Positions 25,659-34,192 of a stretch of DNA of 41,837 bases are shown here, in pieces (within the stretch, counting starts at the first letter, position 1; every line of letters starts with the position of its first letter). Where the stretch lies: positions 1 through 41,837 of the forward strand of contig JAFRBD010000002.1 of the NCBI GenBank assembly GCA_017405065.1, read 5' to 3'. The notes beneath the pieces were generated by a model. The model did not search any database, was not told where the DNA came from, and was given only the letters and a program-made list of their open reading frames with translations. Source of the stretch: Ruminococcus sp. (lineage in GTDB: Bacteria > Bacillota > Clostridia > Oscillospirales > Acutalibacteraceae). The translations under genes were made by a program, and so were the position numbers.

Positions 25659-25664
25659 ATCAAT

Positions 25665-25702
25665 CGTCATTGCGAGGGCGTCAGCCCGTGGCAATCTCAA
25701 CC
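25665..25702 (+). repeat. Family B repeat, short copy
   Basis: CGTCATTGCGAGG, then GCGTCAGCCCGTGGCAATCT: the B core just upstream of the deaminase gene. Confidence 0.75.
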
Positions 25703-25719
25703 GATTAACGGAGAAATAT

Positions 25720-27078
25720 ATGAGTACCTTACTGCTGAAAAATCTGAAAGCCGTCGTGACCTGCGACGAGGGCGACCGTGTTCTGAATGATATGGATATC
25801 CTATGCGAGAACGGTATCATCACCGCCATCGGCAAGGAGCTGAACGCCGACGCCGACCGGGTGATCGACGGCGCGCATCTGCTGTGCTATCCGGGGCTTG
25901 TCAACACCCATCACCACTTTTACCAGATCTTTTCGCGCAATCTGCCGCAGGTGCAGGGCCTGCAATTGTTCGACTGGCTGACGGCGCTGTATACGATCTG
26001 GGAAAAGCTGGACGCGGAAGCAATCCATCTCAGTTCTCAGTGCGCGCTGGCAAATTTGCTGAAATCGGGCTGTACAACCGCCTTTGACCACCATTATGTA
26101 TTCCCGGGCGACAGCAGCCTTGATCTTCTCGACGCGCAGTTCGCCGCCGCAGACGCGCTGGGTGCGCGGATGGTCGCCTCCAGAGGTTCGATGAACCTGA
26201 GCAAAAAGGACGGCGGTCTGCCGCCCGACAGCGTGGTTCAGTCGACGGACGCGATATTGAAAGACAGCCAAAGGGCGGTGGAAAAGTACCACGACCGCTC
26301 CTTCGGCGCGATGCATAACGTCGCTCTGGCGCCGTGTTCGCCGTTCTCCGCTTCCTCCGATTTGTATCGCGAGAGCACGATCCTTGCCCGCGACTTGGGC
26401 GTGCGCCTGCACACCCATTTGTGTGAAACGCTCGACGAGGAAAACTACACGCTCTCGGCGTTCGGCATGCGCCCGCTCGCCTATATGCAGAGCCTCGGCT
26501 TCATCGGCTCGGACGTCTGGTACGCGCACGGCATCCACTTCAATGACGAGGAACTGAAAATACTGGCGGACACGGGGACGGGCGTCGCGCACTGTCCTGC
26601 CTCGAATATGAAGCTCGCTTCGGGTATCGCGCGGATCCCAGAAATGCTGAAACTCGGCGTGCCCGTATCGCTCGCGGCGGACGGCTCCGCTTCCAACGAC
26701 GGCAGCGACCTGCTGCAGGAACTGCGCCTCGGTTATCTGCTCGGACGCGTGAAATACGGCGACGACGCGCCCACGGCTTACGATTATCTGAAGATCGCGA
26801 CAAACGGCGGCGCGAAAGTCCTGGGCAGGGATGATATCGGCTCGGTCGCAGTCGGCAAATGCGCCGATCTGTTCCTGATCGACAGCAGACGATTCGACGT
26901 CGTAGGCGCGGCTTACAGCCCCGAGAACCTCCCCGCGGCGGTCGGCTTCTCGGGCGCGGTAGATTATACGATCGTGAACGGCAGGGTCGTGGTCGAAAAC
27001 GGCAGACTGACGGCTGTTGACGAAGAAAAGCTCAGTGCTCAAAGCGAGAGGAAGATCAGGGAATACCTTGTCAGTTAG
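25720..27078 (+). CDS. 8-oxoguanine deaminase-like amidohydrolase
   Basis: A 452-aa member of the AtzB/8-oxoguanine deaminase branch of amidohydrolases. Visible metal and catalytic motifs are PGLVNTHHHFYQ (H64-H66), TTAFDHHYVFPG, HTHLCETLDEENY, YAHGIHFNDEE, HCPASNMKLASGIA and ADGSASNDGSD. Family members convert 8-oxoguanine to urate, which suits the urate-type genes upstream. Dechlorinating or other aminohydrolase activity cannot be excluded from sequence alone. ACGGAG seven bases before ATG 25720 supports the start. The TAG stop codon coincides with the beginning of a family A element. It is separated from the ABC operon by a terminator, so it must have another promoter, which I could not identify clearly. 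Confidence 0.87.
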   Translation: MSTLLLKNLKAVVTCDEGDRVLNDMDILCENGIITAIGKELNADADRVIDGAHLLCYPGLVNTHHHFYQIFSRNLPQVQGLQLFDWLTALYTIWEKLDAEAIHLSSQCALANLLKSGCTTAFDHHYVFPGDSSLDLLDAQFAAADALGARMVASRGSMNLSKKDGGLPPDSVVQSTDAILKDSQRAVEKYHDRSFGAMHNVALAPCSPFSASSDLYRESTILARDLGVRLHTHLCETLDEENYTLSAFGMRPLAYMQSLGFIGSDVWYAHGIHFNDEELKILADTGTGVAHCPASNMKLASGIARIPEMLKLGVPVSLAADGSASNDGSDLLQELRLGYLLGRVKYGDDAPTAYDYLKIATNGGAKVLGRDDIGSVAVGKCADLFLIDSRRFDVVGAAYSPENLPAAVGFSGAVDYTIVNGRVVVENGRLTAVDEEKLSAQSERKIREYLVS

Positions 27079-27288
27079 GAATTATGAGTTAGGATTTAGG
27101 AGTTGAGTGCGGACTCTGTCCGCACCTGATTTATATTTCGTTTAGCATAAAAGTGTATATTAAAGAAATAACGCTCATGGCTTTTCAAAGAGTCATGAGC
27201 GTTCGTTTATATGTCTGTATTATCAATCCAAAACACGAAGTGTTTCCCTTACTTCCTAATTCCTACTTCCTAATTCCTAACTAACTAT
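27075..27288. repeat. Family A element between convergent deaminase and glnN genes
   Basis: Paralogous to the element at 18583-18796: the same order of ends, a GTGCGGACTCTGTCCGCAC hairpin, a TTTAGCATAAAAGTGTATAT segment and an internal terminator. Both adjacent genes stop at its ends. Confidence 0.85.
27170..27203. terminator. Bidirectional terminator inside a family A element
   Basis: An AACGCTCATGGCT / AGTCATGAGCGTT stem with one G-T pair, nearly identical to 18682-18716. Confidence 0.75.
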
Positions 27289-29384
27289 CACTGCACGCTG
27301 AACAGGAGCTGACCGTAGCTCGGATAGGGCCAGTAATCCGCGTCGGTACACATCTCCATCTCGTCGGAGATCGCGCGCAGCTCATCCATGGTCTTGAGCG
27401 TTTCGTTACAGCAGTATTCGGCGTGGCTCTGGAGATTTTTGCGGTAGGCGATCGAGCCGCCGACCTTGCTGTCGAGCTCGTCGATCTTTTCGCTGAACGC
27501 CGCGAGCAGGTCGGAGAGCTTGTTCAGCAGCTTGATCTCTGCGTCAACACGGATATCGTCGCTGACGGCGCGCTTATGGCGGATGGTCTCGGCGAGCTTG
27601 CCGGTGAAGGCGGATACGGCGGGGAAGATATCCTTCTTTGCCATATCCAGCATCGTCAGCGCCTCGAGGTCGATGATCTTGATGTAATTCTCGAGCAGGA
27701 TCTCCTGACGCGCCCTGACCTCGGTCTCGTTGAAGATATGGTTGCGCTCGAAAAGGTCGAGGTTCTTCTTGAAGGTGTATTTTTTCAGCGCCTCGGGGGT
27801 GGAGCGAAGGTTGAGCAATCCGCGCTCCTGCGCCTCGGCGATCCATTCGTCGGTGTAGCCGTCGCCGTTGAAGATGATGCGGCGGTGTTTTTTCAGATTC
27901 TTGCGGATCAGGCGGCGCACGGCGGCTTCAAAGTCGGTCGCCTTCTCCAGCTCGTCGGAGAAGTTTGACAGCACATCCGCTACCATGGTATTGAGCATGA
28001 TGTTGGGGCAGGAGATGTTCAGCGCCGAGCCTAAGGCGCGGAACTCGAACTTGTTGCCCGTAAAGGCAAAGGGCGAGGTGCGGTTGCGGTCGGTGGTGTC
28101 CTTGCGGATCTCGGGGAGCGCCTCCGCGCCGGTGGTCATGACGACCTTGCCCTGACTTTCGTAATCCTCGCGGTTGATGATCGCCTCGACGATCGCTTCG
28201 AGATCGTCGCCGAGGAACATCGAGATCACAAAGGGAGGCGCTTCATCGCCGCCCATACGGTGGTCGTTGCCGGCTGTCGCGACGGACAGACGCAGCAGGT
28301 CTTGGTATTCATCCACTGCCGTGATCACGGCGGTCAGAAACAGCAGGAACTGGGTGTTTTCCTCGGGCTTTTTGCCGGGCTTCAAGAGATTTTCGCCCGT
28401 GTTGGTTGAAAGCGACCAGTTGTTGTGCTTACCGGAGCCGTTCACGCCCTTGAAGGGCTTTTCGTGCAGCAGGCAGACCATGCCGTGCTTTCTGGCGATG
28501 CGCTTCATCAGCTCCATCGTGAGCTGGTTGTGATCGGCGGCGATGTTGACGGTGGTGAAGATCGGCGCTAATTCATGCTGTGCAGGCGCGACCTCGTTAT
28601 GCTCGGTCTTGGCGTAGATGCCCAGCTTCCACAGCTCTTCGTCCAGCTCCGCCATGAACGCCTTGACGCGCTGTTTGATCGCGCCGAAGTAGTGGTCGTC
28701 GAGCTGCTGACCCTTGGGCGAACGCGCGCCGAAGAGGGTGCGCCCTGTATATTTGAGGTCCTTGCGGAGATCGTACATCTCCTTGTCAATCAAAAAGTAT
28801 TCCTGCTCGGGACCGACGGTCGCGTCCACGCGGGTGACGTCGGTCTTGCCGAAGAGGTGCAGGATGCGCACCGCCTCATGGTTGATGCGGTTCATCGAGC
28901 GCAGCAGGGGCGTCTTTTTATCGAGAACGTCGCCGGTATAGGAGACGAACGCGGTCGGGATGCACAGGGTATTGTCCTTGACAAAGGCGGGGGAGGTGGG
29001 ATCCCATGTGGTGTAGCCGCGCGCCTCAAAGGTGGCGCGGATGCCGCCGGAGGGGAAGGAGGATGCGTCGGGCTCGCCCTTGATCAGTTCCTTGCCCGAG
29101 AACTCCATGATTACTCTGCCGTCGGCGTGGGGGGAGATGAAGCTGTCGTGCTTTTCGGCGGTGATGCCGGTCATCGGCTGGAACCAGTGGGTGTAATGGG
29201 TGCATCCCTTTTCGATCGCCCATTCCTTCATCGCGTCGGCAACGGCGTCGGCGACCTCGAGCTCGAGCGGCTTGCCGTTCTCGATACTGTCGCGATATGA
29301 CGCGTAAACGTCCTGCGTCAGCCTGACGCACATTTTTTCATCATTGAATACGTTTGAGGCAAAAATGCCGGGTACATCGATCAT
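27288..29384 (-). CDS. glnN: Glutamine synthetase type III
   Basis: A 698-aa enzyme, the normal size for GSIII and far longer than GlnA (about 450 aa). It begins [18 protein letters not shown] and has [34 protein letters not shown] (metal Glu), the long [33 protein letters not shown] and [17 protein letters not shown] (nucleotide/substrate loop). A C-terminal helical extension follows. It forms glutamine from glutamate, ammonia and ATP. Next to amidohydrolases and the urate-type genes it could capture released ammonia, although GSIII is also a general nitrogen enzyme in these bacteria. GGAGG seven bases before ATG 29384. Its promoter (29565-29593) lies beyond a family A repeat, so the 5' leader contains that repeat. 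Confidence 0.97.
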   Translation of the reverse strand: MIDVPGIFASNVFNDEKMCVRLTQDVYASYRDSIENGKPLELEVADAVADAMKEWAIEKGCTHYTHWFQPMTGITAEKHDSFISPHADGRVIMEFSGKELIKGEPDASSFPSGGIRATFEARGYTTWDPTSPAFVKDNTLCIPTAFVSYTGDVLDKKTPLLRSMNRINHEAVRILHLFGKTDVTRVDATVGPEQEYFLIDKEMYDLRKDLKYTGRTLFGARSPKGQQLDDHYFGAIKQRVKAFMAELDEELWKLGIYAKTEHNEVAPAQHELAPIFTTVNIAADHNQLTMELMKRIARKHGMVCLLHEKPFKGVNGSGKHNNWSLSTNTGENLLKPGKKPEENTQFLLFLTAVITAVDEYQDLLRLSVATAGNDHRMGGDEAPPFVISMFLGDDLEAIVEAIINREDYESQGKVVMTTGAEALPEIRKDTTDRNRTSPFAFTGNKFEFRALGSALNISCPNIMLNTMVADVLSNFSDELEKATDFEAAVRRLIRKNLKKHRRIIFNGDGYTDEWIAEAQERGLLNLRSTPEALKKYTFKKNLDLFERNHIFNETEVRARQEILLENYIKIIDLEALTMLDMAKKDIFPAVSAFTGKLAETIRHKRAVSDDIRVDAEIKLLNKLSDLLAAFSEKIDELDSKVGGSIAYRKNLQSHAEYCCNETLKTMDELRAISDEMEMCTDADYWPYPSYGQLLFSVQ

Positions 29385-29401
29385 GATAAAACCTCCGGTT
29401 C

Positions 29402-29558
29402 AATTAGGAATGAGGAGATAGGAATGAGGAATTTCGGGAAACGCAGAAATGCGTTTTGGATTTGTTACACATGGATACGAACGGGAATGAATCTGCATTG
29501 ATAATATAATGGATGCGGGCAAACACGCCGCCAATTCCTCATTCCTAACTCCTAATTA
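29402..29558 (-). repeat. Family A element in the glnN 5' leader
   Basis: AATTAGGAATGAGGAGATAGG plus a GGGAAACGC...GCGTTTTGG hairpin at one end, and CCAATTCCTCATTCCTAAC to CTAATTA at the other. It lies between the glnN promoter and its ribosome-binding site. Confidence 0.82.
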
Positions 29559-29564
29559 TTATAA

Positions 29565-29593
29565 AGTATATTCGATTGTGCTGTCTGTGTCAA
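29565..29593 (-). promoter_or_regulatory. Promoter of glnN
   Basis: Minus strand TTGACA, 17-base spacer, TATACT. Transcription would read through the family A element before reaching the glnN SD. Confidence 0.78.
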
Positions 29594-29630
29594 CTAAAAC
29601 AGGATACTTTCTCGATATCGGCGGTCTTTG

Positions 29631-29659
29631 TTGACTTCATTTCGCGTACAGTGTATAAT
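29631..29659 (+). promoter_or_regulatory. Promoter of dapF
   Basis: TTGACT, 17-base spacer, TATAAT; divergent from the glnN promoter. Confidence 0.82.
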
Positions 29660-29729
29660 AATGCGGAACATCCGCCTGACAGAACCGTGGTCTTGTATTT
29701 CTGTCGGGACGCAATAAGGAGTGATACTT

Positions 29730-30599
29730 ATGAAACTTCGTTTTACCAAGATGCACGGCATCTCTAACGATTATGTCTATATCAGTACGTTCGACCAGCC
29801 CGAGCAGGATTGGGAGGCGCTGGCGATCCGCCTGAGCGACCGCCGCACCGGAATCGGCGGCGACGGGATCATCCTCGTCTGTCCGTCCGATATCGCCGAC
29901 GCGAAGATGCGTATCTTCAACGCCGACGGCAGCGAGGGCATGATGTGCGGCAACGGGATCCGGTGCGTGGGCAAGTTCGTCTATGATAAGGGGCTTGTCC
30001 CCGCGGATAAGACCGCGATCACCATTGATACCCTCAGCGGCGTGAAAACGCTCGAGCTGACCGTAAAGGACGGAAAGGTGCAGTCAGCCCGCGTCGATAT
30101 GGGCGCGGCGATCCTGAATCCCGCCGATATCCCCGCTGAATTTGACGGCGACAGGATGATCGACGCTCCCTTAGAAGTCGACGGCAGGGTATGGAAGGTG
30201 ACCGCCGTTTCGATGGGCAATCCGCACTGCGTGATCTTTGTCGACGACGTGGACGGGCTGGAATTAGAGAAGATCGGGCCGCATTTTGAGCGCCATCCCG
30301 CCTTTCCGGAGCGCGTGAACACCGAATTCGTGAAGGTGATCGACGATCATACCCTGCAGATGCGCGTATGGGAGCGCGGTTCGGGAGAGACCTGGGCGTG
30401 CGGTACCGGCGCCTGCGCGACCGCTGTGGCGGCGTGTCTGAACGGCTATTGCAAAAAGGGCGAGGACATCACCGTCCGCCTGCGCGGCGGGGAACTTGTG
30501 ATCCGCTATACGGACGAGACCGTCATCATGACCGGTCCCGCAGCGACGGTTTTTGAAGGCGAAGCGGAAATCAATGAGGAATTAGGAATTAGGAATTAG
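29730..30599 (+). CDS. dapF: Diaminopimelate epimerase
   Basis: A 289-aa enzyme interconverting LL- and meso-diaminopimelate for lysine and peptidoglycan synthesis. Both catalytic cysteines are present: C73 in GSEGMMCGNGIRC and C224 in GETWACGTGAC. MKLRFTKMHGISNDYV is the typical N-terminus; ATG 29730 is chosen over GTG 29721 on this basis and because AAGGAG lies upstream. The C-terminal peptide NEELGIRN and the TAG stop are encoded by tandem GGAATTA units of a family A repeat, so the original C-terminus has been extended or replaced. The gene has its own promoter and no other lysine gene nearby. Confidence 0.96.
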   Translation: MKLRFTKMHGISNDYVYISTFDQPEQDWEALAIRLSDRRTGIGGDGIILVCPSDIADAKMRIFNADGSEGMMCGNGIRCVGKFVYDKGLVPADKTAITIDTLSGVKTLELTVKDGKVQSARVDMGAAILNPADIPAEFDGDRMIDAPLEVDGRVWKVTAVSMGNPHCVIFVDDVDGLELEKIGPHFERHPAFPERVNTEFVKVIDDHTLQMRVWERGSGETWACGTGACATAVAACLNGYCKKGEDITVRLRGGELVIRYTDETVIMTGPAATVFEGEAEINEELGIRN

Positions 30600-30604
30600 G
30601 AATT
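30573..30604 (+). repeat. Family A half-element forming the dapF 3' end
   Basis: Three GGAATTA units follow AATGA; they are translated as the last residues of DapF. Confidence 0.75.
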
Positions 30605-30653
30605 CTTTTTCTCAACAAAACGCAGAGAATATAATAGGTGTTTCTTGTACATT

Positions 30654-30677
30654 GAAAGGGCGATCGTCGCCCTTTTC
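30654..30677 (+). terminator. Hairpin terminator after dapF
   Basis: A GAAAGGGCGA / TCGCCCTTTTC stem; the T-run is mostly inside the 3' arm. Confidence 0.6.
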
Positions 30678-30749
30678 GTATGCAATTATCCAAAAAGTGA
30701 TGGAGTATTCTTTCGCTATCCGTCAAGATGATGAAAGTTTTAAGAACAC

Positions 30750-30778
30750 TTGACTTTATCGTGATAAAGTGATAAACT
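30750..30778 (+). promoter_or_regulatory. Promoter of the yerC-his operon
   Basis: TTGACT, 17-base spacer, TAAACT, located between two family A fragments. Confidence 0.68.
30753..30770 (+). promoter_or_regulatory. Candidate operator in the his promoter spacer
   Basis: ACTTTATC GT GATAAAGT is a perfect 8+2+8 palindrome. It overlaps the end of the -35 and fills most of the -35/-10 spacer, an ideal repressor position. Confidence 0.6.
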
Positions 30779-30810
30779 GTCAATTGTGTTTTGGAGAGGG
30801 ATAGGAATAT

Positions 30811-30888
30811 CAAAATCGAAGTGCGCTGACGCATTTCCCTCCATTCCTCATTCCTCATTCCTCATTCCTAACTCCTAATTCCTAATTT
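30811..30888 (+). repeat. Family A half-element upstream of yerC
   Basis: A GTGCGCTGACGCATTTCCC hairpin segment is followed by repeated ATTCCTC/ATTCCTA units. It lies in the leader of the his operon, ending 14 bases before yerC. Confidence 0.8.
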
Positions 30889-30902
30889 TGTCGAGGTATA
30901 CT

Positions 30903-31190
30903 ATGAACCATTCTCCGTCTGCCGACAGGTTGTTTCAGGCGATTCTCAGCCTGAAGGATACCGATGAATGTTATAACTTTTTTGAAGATATCTGCACGAT
31001 CACCGAGATCAGGGATATGTGCCAGCGGCTGGATACCGCTTTTTTGATCGACGAGGGTATCAGCTACCAGAAGATCTCCGAGAAGATCGGCGTTTCCACC
31101 GCCACCATCAGCCGCGTCAGCCGCTGTCTGAACTACGGCGCGGGCGGTTACCGCGCGGTGATCGACCGCATGAAGGAGGCTGAAGAATGA
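30903..31190 (+). CDS. yerC: YerC/YecD-type TrpR-superfamily regulator
   Basis: A 95-aa protein with the helix-rich TrpR fold: LKDTDECYNFFEDICTITEI, then RDMCQRLDTAFLIDEGISYQ and the helix-turn-helix KISEKIGVSTATISRVSRCL. This family, also called HisR in some studies, has been proposed as a histidine-responsive repressor of his genes in Gram-positive bacteria. Its position as the first gene of a complete his operon supports that. ATG 30903 has GAGGT six bases upstream; TTG 30888 is an unlikely alternative. It overlaps hisZG by four bases (ATGA). The palindrome at 30753-30770 is the probable binding site. Confidence 0.9.
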   Translation: MNHSPSADRLFQAILSLKDTDECYNFFEDICTITEIRDMCQRLDTAFLIDEGISYQKISEKIGVSTATISRVSRCLNYGAGGYRAVIDRMKEAEE

Positions 31191-32752
31191 ATATCAACGA
31201 TCATGTTTTGAGCAACACGGAGCGTCTGACGTTTTCGTTGCGGGAACTGTACAGCCGCAGCGGCTATCAGCCCTACCGTATGTCAAAATTTGAGGACTAT
31301 GATCTTTACAGCCGCAACAAGGACTTTTTGGTGTCCGACAGCGTCATCACCTTTACCGATATCGGCGGTAAGCTCAAAGCCTTAAAGCCCGACGTGACGC
31401 TGTCTATCATCAAGAACCATTCGGACGGCGAGACCAAAAAGCTGTATTATAACGAGAACGTCTACCGTGTTTCCAAGGGAACGAACAGCTACAAGGAGAT
31501 CATGCAGTCGGGCGTGGAGTGCATCGGCGAGGTCGACAGCGCCCTGGTCGGCGAGAGTCTGAAGCTCGCCGCAGAGAGCCTGCGTCTGATCAGCCCGCAC
31601 TTTGTGCTGGATGTGTCCAGCCTCGATATCCTGAACGCCGCTCTGGAGAAGATCACCGACAGCCGCCGCCTGCAGGACGAGCTGGTCAAGTGCGCCAGCG
31701 AGAAAAACGCCCACGGTATCATCGCGCTGTGTGAGGAGAACGGGTTTGATACCCTGTCCGCCGACAGCCTGATCGCCCTTTTGTCCCTGTGCGGCGATCC
31801 CGAACGTGTCCTGCCGCGGCTGAGCGAGCTGTGCGACGCGCTGGACTGTCGTGAAGCATATACAGAGCTGAGCGAGGCGCTGTCCGTCTTTCAGGACAGC
31901 GACCTGCTCTCGAAAATGCAGATCGATTTTTCGGTCGTCAGCGATCGCGCCTATTATAACGGCGTGATCTTCAAGGGCTTTGTCAGCGGCGTGCCCGACA
32001 GCGTGCTTTCGGGCGGGCGCTACGATAAGCTCCTGCAAAGGATGAAGCGCAAGAGTAAGGCGGTGGGCTTTGCCGTCTACCTCGATATGCTCGAGCGGAT
32101 GGACGAGATCGCTCAGGATCAGACGTTTGACGATACCATGCTGAACGTCGCCCTGCCTAAGGGAAGACTGGGCGAGAAGGTCTACGCGATGTTTGAGGCG
32201 GCGGGCTTCCCCTGCCCGTCGATCAGAGAGCCTAACCGCAGGCTGATTTTCGAGAACCGTGAGGCAGGCGTGCGCTATTTCTGGGTCAAGCCCAGTGACG
32301 TAGCGATCTACGTCGAACGCGGCGCGGCGGATATCGGCGTAGCGGGGAAGGATATTTTGCTCGAATACGAGCCTGATATCTACGAGCTGCTCGATCTCGA
32401 TATCGGCAAATGCCGTATGGCGGTCGCGGCTCCCAAGGGGTTTGAGGACGATCCCAACCGCACCTTATGCGTGGCGACGAAGTTCTCAAAGATCGCCGCG
32501 GATCACTATGCGTCCAAGGGAAGGGATATCGATATCGTCCACCTGAACGGATCGATCGAGATCGCGCCCATTTTAGGCTTGACCGACGTGATCGTCGATA
32601 TCGTCGAGACCGGCGCGACGCTGAAGGAAAACAACCTTGAAGTGATCGAAACTATCGTGCCGATCTCCGCGCGTCTGATCGCCAACAAGAGCAGCTACCA
32701 ATTCAAGGGCGACAGCATCATGAAGATCGCCGCGGAGCTGAAGAATAATTAG
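31187..32752 (+). CDS. hisZG: HisZ-HisG fusion: ATP phosphoribosyltransferase regulatory and catalytic subunits
   Basis: A single 521-aa ORF. Residues 1 to about 310 are a HisZ domain (HisRS-like, lacking tRNA-binding parts) with PYRMSKFEDYDLYSRNKDFL, TDIGGKLKALKPDVTLSI and SGGRYDKLLQRM. Residues about 317-521 are a short-form HisG with MLNVALPKGRLGEKVY, GVAGKDILLEYEP and DVIVDIVETGATLKENNLE. In other bacteria these are separate proteins of a hetero-octamer catalysing the first step, joining ATP and PRPP. The linker (about residues 303-317) is short and no stop or frameshift is seen. The ORF overlaps yerC by ATGA. Its TAG stop lies in the first unit of a family A element. Confidence 0.92.
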   Translation: MNINDHVLSNTERLTFSLRELYSRSGYQPYRMSKFEDYDLYSRNKDFLVSDSVITFTDIGGKLKALKPDVTLSIIKNHSDGETKKLYYNENVYRVSKGTNSYKEIMQSGVECIGEVDSALVGESLKLAAESLRLISPHFVLDVSSLDILNAALEKITDSRRLQDELVKCASEKNAHGIIALCEENGFDTLSADSLIALLSLCGDPERVLPRLSELCDALDCREAYTELSEALSVFQDSDLLSKMQIDFSVVSDRAYYNGVIFKGFVSGVPDSVLSGGRYDKLLQRMKRKSKAVGFAVYLDMLERMDEIAQDQTFDDTMLNVALPKGRLGEKVYAMFEAAGFPCPSIREPNRRLIFENREAGVRYFWVKPSDVAIYVERGAADIGVAGKDILLEYEPDIYELLDLDIGKCRMAVAAPKGFEDDPNRTLCVATKFSKIAADHYASKGRDIDIVHLNGSIEIAPILGLTDVIVDIVETGATLKENNLEVIETIVPISARLIANKSSYQFKGDSIMKIAAELKNN

Positions 32753-32890
32753 GAATTTGGAATGAGGAATGAGGAATTTCGGGAAACGCTGACGCGTATT
32801 GATTTGTATTGTATGTAATGATCTTTTACAAATCGGGTGTGGACAGCGCCCACCATCAATTCCTAATTCCTATCTCCTAACTCCTAATTA
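32747..32890 (+). repeat. Family A element between hisZG and hisD
   Basis: AATTAGGAATTTGGAATGAGG plus a GGGAAACGCTGACGCG hairpin on the left; GGGTGTGGACAGCGCCCACC plus ATTCCTAATTCCTATCTCC units on the right. Confidence 0.85.
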
Positions 32891-32908
32891 ATTAATCCGG
32901 AGGAAAAC

Positions 32909-34192
32909 ATGATCAAAATACTCAACTATAACGAACTGTCCTACGACGAGATATTCGCTCGCTTTGAGCCGACCTCGTCCGTGGAGGACGTCGTTTCCGA
33001 TATCATCAAAAACGTCAGGGAGAACGGCGACAAGGCGCTCTTTGACTACACCGCCCGCTTTGACAAGGCGCAGCTGAGCGCTTTGCAGGTGAGCAGGGAA
33101 GAGATCAACGAGGCGTGCGCCAAGATAGAGCCGGAGTTTATCGGCATCCTGCAGCACGCCGCGAAGAATATCCGCAAGTTCCATGAGGCGCAGCGCCGCC
33201 AGAGCTTTATCATCAACGACACGGACGGCGTCGTGATGGGTCAGAAGATCATCCCCGTCGACCGCGCGGGTCTGTATGTCCCCGGCGGCACCGCCGCCTA
33301 TCCGTCCACCGTGCTGATGGACGCCATCCCCGCAAAGATCGCGGGCGTGCGCGAGGTCGTCATGGTCACCCCGCCCTCTGCCGACGGCAAGGTAAACCCC
33401 GCAATTTTAGCGGCGGCTTCCGTCGCGGGCGTGGACAAGATCTTCAAGGTCGGCGGCGCGCAGGCGATCGCCGCTCTCGCCTACGGAACCGAGAGCATCC
33501 CGAAGGTGGACAAGATCGTCGGCCCCGGCAACGCCTTTGTCGCCGAGGCAAAAAAACAGGTTTTCGGCGCCGTATCCATCGATATGATCGCCGGCCCGAG
33601 CGAGATCTTAGTCGTCGCGGACGGCAAGAGTAATCCCCGCTGGGTCGCCGCCGATCTCTTGAGTCAGGCGGAGCATGACAAGAACGCTTCCGCCGTACTG
33701 GTCACTGATTCCATGGCGCTTGCGAAGGCTGTTTGTGATGAACTGGAGAAGCAGATACCCCTGCTCGACCGCCGGGAGATCGCGCGCGCGTCTATCGACA
33801 ATAACGGCAAGATCATTGTCGCCGATAATCTGGACGTCGTCATCGATATCGCCAACGAGATCGCTCCCGAGCATCTGGAGCTGTGCGTGGACGATCCCTT
33901 CAAGTGGCTGAGCAAGATCCATCACGCGGGCTCCATCTTCATGGGGCGCAACTGTCCCGAGGCGCTGGGCGATTATCTCGCTGGTCCCAACCACACCCTG
34001 CCGACCTCCGGCACGGCGAAATTCTCAAGCCCCCTGTCTGTCGACGACTTTGTCAAAAAGACCCAGTATACCTATTACAGCGCTGACGCGCTGAAGCGTG
34101 TGGCTGAGGACGTCGCCTACTTCGCGCGTAAAGAGGGACTGACCGCCCACGCGAAGAGCGCGGTCATCCGTCTGGAGGATGATGAGGCATGA
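32909..34192 (+). CDS. hisD: Histidinol dehydrogenase
   Basis: A 427-aa zinc enzyme oxidising L-histidinol to histidine in two NAD-dependent steps. Conserved segments are [66 protein letters not shown] and [21 protein letters not shown] precedes ATG 32909. It is the first gene of a tightly packed hisDCBH block and overlaps hisC by four bases. It is separated from hisZG by a family A repeat with no internal promoter recognised, so it is probably part of the same transcript. Confidence 0.97.
   Translation: MIKILNYNELSYDEIFARFEPTSSVEDVVSDIIKNVRENGDKALFDYTARFDKAQLSALQVSREEINEACAKIEPEFIGILQHAAKNIRKFHEAQRRQSFIINDTDGVVMGQKIIPVDRAGLYVPGGTAAYPSTVLMDAIPAKIAGVREVVMVTPPSADGKVNPAILAAASVAGVDKIFKVGGAQAIAALAYGTESIPKVDKIVGPGNAFVAEAKKQVFGAVSIDMIAGPSEILVVADGKSNPRWVAADLLSQAEHDKNASAVLVTDSMALAKAVCDELEKQIPLLDRREIARASIDNNGKIIVADNLDVVIDIANEIAPEHLELCVDDPFKWLSKIHHAGSIFMGRNCPEALGDYLAGPNHTLPTSGTAKFSSPLSVDDFVKKTQYTYYSADALKRVAEDVAYFARKEGLTAHAKSAVIRLEDDEA

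Noticed and set aside
30579..30888. CRISPR array or tandem-repeat locus from repeated GGAATTA/ATTCCTA units
   Set aside because: Units are 7 bases, directly adjacent and inverted on the other side; there are no spacers and no cas genes.
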